From NCBI GenBank assembly GCA_025923175.1, contig JAICGL010000281.1:1-5991 (forward strand): a stretch of 5,991 bases of DNA, in the 5' to 3' direction. A model generated the notes under the pieces. The model was given only the letters and a program-made list of their open reading frames with translations. It made no database searches and was not told the DNA's origin. Below are positions 1 through 4,956 of the stretch, piece by piece (positions within the stretch are counted from its first letter, which is position 1; each line of letters opens with the position of its first letter). Source of the stretch: Acidimicrobiia bacterium (GTDB taxonomy: Bacteria; Actinomycetota; Acidimicrobiia; IMCC26256; BP-133). Made by a program: the position numbers and the translations under genes.

Positions 1-301
1 ACTCGTTGGAGAGATAGAGCGGGGCGAAGAGATGCATCGTCCGCCCGAAGCGGCGCAGCGTCGTCTGGCGGGCCAGTGCCGCCATCTCCTCGAGTCGTGT
101 TGCGGCGGGTTCCGACAGCAGCGCGGCGAAGTCGGCGAGATCGCGTCGTTGTCTGCCGAGGGAGCGGTCGACATCGCTTGCGGTGGCCGTGGCGGCAAAC
201 CCGCGCAGCCCGTGGAGATCAACGGTCTGCAGGTCCGCCGCGGCGGTGCCCTCCGGCACACCGTCGGGCCGCGTCGACAGGGCGATGGCAGTGGAGGTCA
301 C
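1..301 (-). CDS. thiH: 2-iminoacetate synthase ThiH (tyrosine lyase), N-terminal part only
   Basis: ThiH is a radical SAM enzyme that cleaves tyrosine to 2-iminoacetate (dehydroglycine) and p-cresol, supplying the glycine imine that ThiG uses to build the thiazole ring of thiamine. The visible 100 residues end with RRFGRTMHLFAPLYLSNE. This matches the segment that in ThiH proteins lies immediately before the CxxxCxxC iron-sulfur motif, which is beyond the left edge. The first ~70 residues are the usual variable helical lead-in. The GTG start at 301 overlaps the thiG stop as GTGA, and no strong Shine-Dalgarno is visible, so translational coupling to thiG is likely. It belongs to the riboswitch-controlled thiGH operon. 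Identity rests on the conserved pre-cluster segment plus the thiG neighbour; the cluster itself cannot be seen. Many actinobacteria use the oxidase ThiO for this step, so ThiH suggests an oxygen-sensitive route. Confidence 0.88.
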   Translation of the reverse strand, partial: MTSTAIALSTRPDGVPEGTAAADLQTVDLHGLRGFAATATASDVDRSLGRQRRDLADFAALLSEPAATRLEEMAALARQTTLRRFGRTMHLFAPLYLSNE

Positions 302-1125
302 GAGGAGCGGCCCGTCGGGACGGGGGCGGGGGCGTCGAGGAAGCCGGTCAGCGGAGACGAGGCTGTCGCAGTGGAGCCGGCGGCGGGCAAGCCGGCCAGG
401 TAACCGGCGCGGCCGGCCACGACGGCCAGGCGAAAGGCGGCGGCCATGGCGACCGGGTCGGCGGCGGTGCCGATCGCCGTGTTGACGAGGACGGCGTCGG
501 CGCCGAGCTCCATCGCCTCGGCGGCGTGCGAGGGCGCACCGATGCCGGCGTCGACCACCACCGGCACCAGAGCCTGCTCGACGATGATCTCGATGCCCGC
601 CCGAGCCCGCAGGCCTTGATTGGAGCCGATCCACGACCCGAGCGGCATGACCGTGGCGCATCCCGCCTCTTCGAGACGCTTGGCCAGAACGGGATCGGCG
701 TTGATGTACGGCAGCACGACGAACCCTTCGGCCACCAGCCGTTCGGCGGCCTTCAGCGTCTCCACCGGGTCGGGCAGGAGGTAGCGCGGGTCCGGGGTCA
801 CCTCGAGCTTGATCCACTCCGGCAGCCCGGCTGCCCGGGCCAAGCGAGCGAGGCGCACGGCCTCGTCGGCGTCGACCGCCCCCGACGTGTTGGTGAGGAT
901 GAGGATCTCGTCGGTGTCGAGTGCGGACAGGATGTCGTCGTCCTCGCCCGCGTCGAGATCCACTCGCCGAAGCGCAACGGTGACAACTTCGGACCCCGCC
1001 GCCTTGGCGGCGGCCCCCATCACGGCCGACGACGGGAACTTGCCCGTCCCCAGCAGCAGCCGGGACGAAAACGCCCGCCCGGCGATCACAAGGGGGTCTT
1101 GCGGGGACATTGGCCCTGTCGACAT
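298..1125 (-). CDS. thiG: thiazole synthase ThiG
   Basis: ThiG condenses 1-deoxy-D-xylulose 5-phosphate, 2-iminoacetate and the ThiS thiocarboxylate into the thiazole phosphate of thiamine; it is a cytoplasmic (beta/alpha)8 barrel. The 275-residue product is slightly longer than the usual ~255, with short tails at both ends. Family signatures include SRLLLGTGKFPSS (residues 21-33), PEWIKLEV with the Schiff-base lysine K106, the stretch VMPLGSWIGSNQG, the phosphate-binding region VVVDAGIGAPSHAAEAM, and GADAVLVNTAIGTA near the C-terminus. The segment usually read as LPNTAGC is here LTNTSGAVDADEAV, a moderate variation. ATG at 1125 is chosen because GGAGGGAG lies six bases upstream; an in-frame ATG five codons later is a poorer fit. 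It is the first gene after the TPP riboswitch, so thiS is not upstream of it in this operon and must lie elsewhere or downstream of thiH. Confidence 0.97.
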   Translation of the reverse strand: MSTGPMSPQDPLVIAGRAFSSRLLLGTGKFPSSAVMGAAAKAAGSEVVTVALRRVDLDAGEDDDILSALDTDEILILTNTSGAVDADEAVRLARLARAAGLPEWIKLEVTPDPRYLLPDPVETLKAAERLVAEGFVVLPYINADPVLAKRLEEAGCATVMPLGSWIGSNQGLRARAGIEIIVEQALVPVVVDAGIGAPSHAAEAMELGADAVLVNTAIGTAADPVAMAAAFRLAVVAGRAGYLAGLPAAGSTATASSPLTGFLDAPAPVPTGRSS

Positions 1126-1233
1126 GCGGCGCTCCCTCCGCCCGTATGAACGGGATCAGGTTCGAGGGTCGTGGCCACGCCCTTGCAGGTTCGGCCACCT
1201 CTCAGCCCGGTTCGCCGGACTCCCCTGCGACGC
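1126..1233 (-). ncRNA. TPP (THI-box) riboswitch in the thiG leader
   Basis: Read on the minus strand, the conserved THI-box elements occur in order. GGGGA (1225-1221) is followed by the CTGAGA core (1205-1200), a P3-type arm with GTGGCC and GGCCAC pairing around a short loop (1198-1173), ACCCT (1169-1165), GAACCTGAT (1163-1155), a CCCG/CGGG arm, and finally GGAGGGAG (1139-1132). P1 can form between GCGTCGC (1233-1227) and GCGCCGC (1132-1126) with one mismatch. It binds thiamine pyrophosphate and switches off the thiGH operon when the cofactor is plentiful. The P1 3' strand touches the start codon and no separate terminator hairpin or U-run follows, so control is most likely at translation initiation. 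Outer boundaries are approximate. Confidence 0.95.
1132..1139 (-). promoter_or_regulatory. Shine-Dalgarno of thiG embedded in the riboswitch
   Basis: GGAGGGAG on the minus strand is both the conserved 3' end of the THI-box aptamer and an excellent ribosome-binding site, six bases before the thiG ATG. Ligand-stabilised P1 pairing would occlude it. It also decides the thiG start at 1125. Confidence 0.8.
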
Positions 1234-1279
1234 CGCCAGCCTACCCGTCCCTCCGACACCCGGCGATTGCGGCCCCGAC

Positions 1280-1296
1280 GATCCCCCTGAGGGATC
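1280..1296. repeat. short perfect inverted repeat upstream of the micro-protein start
   Basis: GATCCC (1280-1285) and GGGATC (1291-1296) form perfect 6-bp arms around the five bases CCTGA. The element sits three bases before the Shine-Dalgarno of the small ORF at 1308 and about 50 bp upstream of the thiG riboswitch on the other strand. It could be an operator in the divergent region or a hairpin in the small gene's leader. No regulator family can be named from it, and a 6-bp repeat can arise by chance. Confidence 0.35.
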
Positions 1297-1307
1297 ATGG
1301 AGCAGCC

Positions 1308-1397
1308 ATGAGCACCCGCTACCTGATCATCATCGCCCTGATCACCGGCCTGGTGATCCTGGCCGCCTCCGCCATCCAGTTCATGATGGCCGGTTGA
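1308..1397 (+). CDS. 29-residue single-pass membrane micro-protein, function unknown
   Basis: The frame encodes MSTRYLIIIALITGLVILA followed by ASAIQFMMAG and TGA. A short N-terminal tail carrying one arginine precedes an unbroken hydrophobic helix of about 20 residues, so one membrane span with a tiny tail is predicted. There is no signal-peptidase site and no second domain. A good Shine-Dalgarno (GGAG, 1299-1302) sits five bases before the ATG, which is why this start was chosen over the longer upstream extension of the same frame; that extension runs antisense through the riboswitch and is not protein-like. The gene is divergent from the thiamine operon and converges on the gene at 1456-1791. 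I do not recognise the family. The hydrophobic composition and the ribosome-binding site are the evidence that it is real; length alone would not be convincing. Confidence 0.6.
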   Translation: MSTRYLIIIALITGLVILAASAIQFMMAG

Positions 1398-1455
1398 GTC
1401 GCCTCAGGTCAGGAGATAGGTCAGTAGGGCGAAGAGGAGTGAGGCACCGACCTCC

Positions 1456-1791
1456 TCAACGCAATCCAATCGCCGAGAGGGCTGCGGCGACTGTGGCACT
1501 GAACATCGTGAACACGATCAACCAGCTGTTCTTGGAGAGCGTTTTCTGCAGCTCGAGTGCGAGGTCGCGCATTTCGAGTCGCACCTGGCCGCCCAGCTTG
1601 TCGATATCGCTTCGGACGGAGTCCAGATCGCGCTGAGTGAGAGCTGCGAGGTGGTCGAGGTCGCGTTTCGTTGCGACGTCGGCCCAGCCGGTCGGCGGGA
1701 GGTGTTCCATCAGCGTTGTGGCCGCCTCGGGGCCGAGGTGCTCTTCGAGGCGGAGATAGAGCTCGTGGCGGGCGCGTTCATCAATGGCCAT
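1456..1791 (-). CDS. coiled-coil protein with C-terminal membrane anchor, function unknown
   Basis: The 111-residue product has three parts. Residues 1-45 are a charged helical lead containing LEEHLGPEAATTLMEHLPP and GWADVATKRDL. Residues ~43-85 are heptad-like and rich in D, L, R and K, predicted to form a coiled coil. Residues ~89-108 (NSWLIVFTMFSATVAAALSA) are a single hydrophobic span followed by the short tail IGLR. This resembles small tail-anchored coiled-coil proteins (DUF1640/CCDC90-like in layout) often annotated as hypothetical in actinobacteria; the resemblance is by architecture, not a confirmed family hit. The ATG at 1791 has GGGGAG (1802-1797) five bases upstream. The gene is divergent from lpd and converges on the 29-residue ORF, so it is probably monocistronic. 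It likely oligomerises on the inner face of the membrane; no catalytic residues are evident. Confidence 0.82.
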   Translation of the reverse strand: MAIDERARHELYLRLEEHLGPEAATTLMEHLPPTGWADVATKRDLDHLAALTQRDLDSVRSDIDKLGGQVRLEMRDLALELQKTLSKNSWLIVFTMFSATVAAALSAIGLR

Positions 1792-1861
1792 GGTGACTCC
1801 CCAAGGGTGAGATCGGCAAGGTTGGGGAGCGGTTCGCTGGCCCCCGAGCGTGGCCCGGGGG

Positions 1862-1880
1862 TTCGGGGGTGTCCCCCGAA
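1862..1880. repeat. perfect GC-rich hairpin in the divergent region before lpd
   Basis: TTCGGGGG (1862-1869) and CCCCCGAA (1873-1880) pair perfectly over 8 bp with a three-base loop TGT. Further CCCCCGAG and CCCGGGGG tracts lie just to the left (about 1841-1861), so alternative pairings are possible. No T-run follows on either strand, and no gene on either side ends here, so a normal terminator role is unlikely. It could be a regulatory hairpin in a leader RNA or a copy of a dispersed intergenic repeat of the GC-rich type common in high-GC genomes. Confidence 0.6.
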
Positions 1881-1903
1881 AGGAAGAGCCCGGATTCCAA
1901 ACT

Positions 1904-1918
1904 GACGTTCGAAACGTC
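1904..1918. promoter_or_regulatory. palindrome, candidate operator upstream of lpd
   Basis: GACGTT (1904-1909) and AACGTC (1913-1918) are perfect 6-bp arms around CGA, centred about 73 bp before the lpd start and between the divergent promoters. A TATGCT (1946-1951) that could act as a -10 box lies 28 bp downstream, but no convincing -35 was found at the right spacing. The geometry suits a small dimeric repressor or activator, but no specific regulator can be assigned. Confidence 0.3.
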
Positions 1919-1983
1919 GAAGCGAGGGCCCGGTTTCGGCGGCCCTATGCTGCAGGTCGGAGCGTATTGCTCGAGGAGGTCTC

Positions 1984-3375
1984 GTGGCGCAGGAATTCGA
2001 TGTCGTCGTCCTCGGTGGCGGCCCCGGCGGGTACGCCGCCGCGCTGTACGGCGCCGCCGCCGGGCTGTCGGTCGGCATGATCGAAGAGGCCCGGGTGGGC
2101 GGGACATGCCTGCACCGGGGCTGCATCCCGGCCAAGGAGTTGCTGCAGACCGCCGAGGTCGTGCGCACGGTGGCCGGGGCCAAGGAGTTCGGCGTGGAGG
2201 CGGGCCAGCCCGTCCTCGACCTGTCGGTGTCGCAGCAGCGCAAGCAGCAGGTGATCGACCGGCTCACCAAGGGCCTGGAGTCGGTGCTCAAGGGCCGCAA
2301 GGTCACGACGTTCAACGGTCGGGGGACGGTGGTCGACGCCGCTGCCAAGACCCTGCGGGTCGACGACGGCACGGAGATCACCGGGACCAAGGCGCTCGTG
2401 CTGGCAACCGGGTCGAGCCCGCGCAGCCTTCCGGGCATCGAGATCGACGGCGAGCGCATCATGAATTCCGATCACGTGCTCAACCTCGACCATGTGCCGG
2501 CCCGGGTGGCGGTCATCGGCGGCGGCGCCATCGGCTGCGAGTTCGCCTCGTTCCTGGGCGATGTCGGGAGCGACGTCACCGTCCTCGAGGCGCTGCCCCA
2601 GATCCTCACCGGTGTCGACAAGGACGCCGCCGATGTTGTCGTGAAGGCGTTCAAGAAGCGGGGCATCAAGGTCCTCGCCAAGGTGAAGGTCAGCGGCGCC
2701 GAGCGCAACGGCGAAGGTGTGACCGTGCACTACGACGCCGGCAAAGGCGACGAGGAGCTTGCTGTCGATCTCGTGGTGGTGAGCGTTGGGCGGGCGGCCC
2801 GCTCCGGCGACATCGGGCTCGAGGACTCCGGCGTCGAGGTCGACGACCGGGGCTTCGTCACCGTCGACGGGCTGATGCGCACGTCGGTCCCTGGCGTCTA
2901 CGCCGTGGGCGACCTGGTGGCCACGCCGCAGCTGGCCCACGTCGGGTTCGCCGAGGCCATCATCACCATCAAGGCGATCCTCGGCGAGCCGGTTCTGCCG
3001 ATGGACTACGCCAAGGTGCCATGGGGCATCTACTGCCACCCCGAGGTCGCCTTCTGCGGTCTGACCGAAGCCCAGGCCAAAGAGAAGGGCTACGACATCC
3101 GGGTCTCGACCCACCGCTTCATGGGCAACGGCCGGGCGCTGATCATCGGCGAATCGGACGGGATCGTGAAGGTCGTTGCCGAGAAGGACGGCCCGATCCT
3201 CGGCGTGCACATCGCCGGCCCCTGGGCCACCGAGCTGCTGGCCGAGGGTTACCTGGCTGTCAACTGGGAGGCGCTGCCCGAAGAGGTGGCCGCCTTTGTT
3301 CATCCACACCCGACGCTGTCCGAGGTCTTCGGCGAAACCGCCCTCTCCCTCACCGGTCGCAGCCTGCACGGCTAG
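1984..3375 (+). CDS. lpd: dihydrolipoyl dehydrogenase (E3)
   Basis: Lpd reoxidises dihydrolipoyl groups on E2 subunits of 2-oxo-acid dehydrogenase complexes, passing electrons through a disulfide and FAD to NAD+. The 463-residue product has the full family layout. The FAD-binding VVVLGGGPGG (7-16) comes first, then the redox-active disulfide C42/C47 in GGTCLHRGCIPAK. The NAD-binding VAVIGGGAIGCEFASFLG is in the centre, followed by the second FAD motif GVYAVGDLVATPQLAH. The C-terminal dimer domain carries HPHPTLSE with the His442/Glu447 dyad. Length is normal and all key residues are present. The GTG start at 1984 has AGGAGGT (1974-1980) just upstream. It is the first gene of the operon; the E2 gene follows after 21 bp. 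It most likely serves that E2, though a single Lpd is often shared by several complexes. Confidence 0.97.
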   Translation: MAQEFDVVVLGGGPGGYAAALYGAAAGLSVGMIEEARVGGTCLHRGCIPAKELLQTAEVVRTVAGAKEFGVEAGQPVLDLSVSQQRKQQVIDRLTKGLESVLKGRKVTTFNGRGTVVDAAAKTLRVDDGTEITGTKALVLATGSSPRSLPGIEIDGERIMNSDHVLNLDHVPARVAVIGGGAIGCEFASFLGDVGSDVTVLEALPQILTGVDKDAADVVVKAFKKRGIKVLAKVKVSGAERNGEGVTVHYDAGKGDEELAVDLVVVSVGRAARSGDIGLEDSGVEVDDRGFVTVDGLMRTSVPGVYAVGDLVATPQLAHVGFAEAIITIKAILGEPVLPMDYAKVPWGIYCHPEVAFCGLTEAQAKEKGYDIRVSTHRFMGNGRALIIGESDGIVKVVAEKDGPILGVHIAGPWATELLAEGYLAVNWEALPEEVAAFVHPHPTLSEVFGETALSLTGRSLHG

Positions 3376-3396
3376 AGCAAGGCAAGGAGCAGCGCA

Positions 3397-4956
3397 GTGG
3401 ACATCACCATGCCCCAGCTCGGAGAGACCGTCACCGAGGGCACCGTCACCCGATGGCTGAAGCAGGTCGGCGACGAGGTCGCCCCTGACGAGCTGATCTT
3501 CGAGGTGTCGACCGACAAGGTCGACTCCGAGGTGCCGGCGCCAGGCGGCGGATACCTCGTCGAGATCCTCGTGCCCGAAGGGGAGACGGTCCCGGTCGGC
3601 ACCAAGCTGGCCGTGCTGGGCGACGCCCCGCCATCCGAAGGCGGTGGCGGCGGCGGTGACACCGAGACCGCCGAAGCCGAGGCGCCCTCCGAGACTGCCG
3701 AGGAGAAGTCGGAGGCGCCCGCCGCCCAGGAGCAGCCGGAGCAGGAGGCGCCGGCGGCTGAGGAGCAGCCGGAGCAGGAGGCGCCGGCCGCCGAGGAGCA
3801 GGAAGCGGAGCCGCCGGCCGCCGAGAAGGCGCCGGCCACTGAGGAGCCGAAGGCCGAGCCGGAACCGGTCCAAGCCGTCGAGAAGGTTGAAGAGGCGCCG
3901 TCCAAAGCGCCCGGCGAGCCTGCCGAAGAGCCGGAAGCACCCGGCCCCGAGAGCGGGAACGGCCACGGTTCGGGGATGCTGCTCTCCCCGGTCGTCCGCC
4001 GGCTCGTCGCCGAGCACAACCTCGACCCCAGCCAGATTCCCGGCACCGGCGAAGGCGGGCGGGTGACCCGCAGCGACGTCCTCGCCCACATCGACAAGCA
4101 GGGTGGCTCCACCCGCCAGCCGGCCGCCGCGTCGTCGGCTCCCGCGCAATCGGCACCCGCCCAGTCAGCGCCCGCCGCTCCGGCGCCGAGCGCGGCTCCC
4201 GCCCCGGCGGCCGCCAAGGCGACGGGGCCAGCGCCGCGGGCCGGCGAGGACGAGGTCGTTCCGTTCGACAACATGCGTCGCCGGACGGCCGAGCACATGG
4301 TCCGCTCGAAGCACACGTCGCCGCATGTGCTCACCGCCGTCGAGGTCGACTTCAACAGCGTCGAGCGGTCCCGTTCCGCCCACCAGCAGGAGTGGAAGGA
4401 GCGGGAGGGCTTCTCGCTCACCTACCTGCCGTTCGTGGCCCGGGCGGTGTGCGACGCCCTAGCGGAGTTCCCGCACCTGAACGCCAGCGTGGGGGAGGAC
4501 CAGTTGACCGTCCACCACTACGTGAACCTCGGGATCGCCGTCGACCTCGACCAGCGCGGCCTGATCGTGCCGGTCATCAAGAACGCCGAGGGCAAGCGGC
4601 TGCGGCAGCTGTCCCGCGAGATCCGTGACCTGGCCGAGCGGGCCCGCAGCAAGAAGCTCACTCCCGACGACGTGACCGGCGGGACGTTCACCATCACCAA
4701 CCCCGGTCCTTACGGCACGCTGATCTCCGCGCCGGTCATCAACCAGCCGCAGGTGGCCATCCTGTCGACCGATGGCATCAAGAAGCGGCCGGTCGTGGTG
4801 GAGACCCCGGCCGGCGATTCGATCGCGATCCACCCGGTGGGGACGGTGGCCATGAGCTGGGACCACCGTGCGATCGACGGCGCCTACGCCTCCAAGTTCC
4901 TCCGCCACATCCAGGAGATCATCGAAACTCGCGACTGGGAGGCGGAGCTGGCGTGA
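3397..4956 (+). CDS. dihydrolipoamide acyltransferase E2 of a 2-oxo-acid dehydrogenase complex
   Basis: E2 is the core of the complex: its swinging lipoyl arm carries the acyl group from E1, the catalytic domain moves it to CoA, and Lpd reoxidises the arm. Domains in the 519 residues are a single lipoyl domain (1-~78, lipoyl lysine K41 in STDKVDSEVPAPG), a long Glu/Pro/Ala-rich linker with an 11-residue repeat (~80-190), a peripheral-subunit-binding domain (~194-232, LLSPVVRRLVAEHNLD), an Ala/Pro/Ser linker, and a CoA acyltransferase domain (~286-519) with the catalytic D489-H-R-A-I-D-G motif (His490, Asp494). The GTG start has AAGGAG (3384-3389) seven bases upstream; the internal ATG at 3409 is too far from it. 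Substrate is not fixed by sequence: succinyl (sucB-like), acetyl or branched-chain acyl are all possible. Mycobacterial DlaT occupies the matching place before lipB-lipA. The gene stop overlaps the lipB start. Confidence 0.95.
   Translation: MDITMPQLGETVTEGTVTRWLKQVGDEVAPDELIFEVSTDKVDSEVPAPGGGYLVEILVPEGETVPVGTKLAVLGDAPPSEGGGGGGDTETAEAEAPSETAEEKSEAPAAQEQPEQEAPAAEEQPEQEAPAAEEQEAEPPAAEKAPATEEPKAEPEPVQAVEKVEEAPSKAPGEPAEEPEAPGPESGNGHGSGMLLSPVVRRLVAEHNLDPSQIPGTGEGGRVTRSDVLAHIDKQGGSTRQPAAASSAPAQSAPAQSAPAAPAPSAAPAPAAAKATGPAPRAGEDEVVPFDNMRRRTAEHMVRSKHTSPHVLTAVEVDFNSVERSRSAHQQEWKEREGFSLTYLPFVARAVCDALAEFPHLNASVGEDQLTVHHYVNLGIAVDLDQRGLIVPVIKNAEGKRLRQLSREIRDLAERARSKKLTPDDVTGGTFTITNPGPYGTLISAPVINQPQVAILSTDGIKKRPVVVETPAGDSIAIHPVGTVAMSWDHRAIDGAYASKFLRHIQEIIETRDWEAELA
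3727..3792 (+). repeat. tandem 33-bp repeat in the E2 linker
   Basis: Two consecutive 33-bp units (3727-3759 and 3760-3792) encode QEQPEQEAPAA and EEQPEQEAPAA; a degenerate third unit (EEQEAEPPAA) follows from 3793. They lie in the flexible arm between the lipoyl and subunit-binding domains. The copies are nearly identical at the DNA level, indicating recent slippage-type expansion, and arm length probably varies between relatives. Confidence 0.85.

Noticed and set aside
76..1149. A 357-codon plus-strand frame opposite thiG and thiH
   Set aside because: It is antisense to thiG, which has all its family motifs. The product is Arg/Gly-rich and has no recognisable domain.
1238..1243. TAGGCT on the minus strand as the -10 box of the thiG promoter
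   Set aside because: There is no matching -35 at the usual spacing, and the implied start would cut into the outer riboswitch helix.
1434..1457. GAGGAG/CTCCTC inverted repeat between the convergent small genes, as a bidirectional terminator
   Set aside because: It has only six pairs with a 12-base loop and no T-run on either strand. It is too weak to call, though a terminator would be expected here.
1945..4149. A 734-codon open frame on the minus strand across lpd and the E2 gene
   Set aside because: It is antisense to two clearly identified genes, and its product is low-complexity and rich in Arg, Leu and Gly. This is the expected shadow of high-GC codon use.
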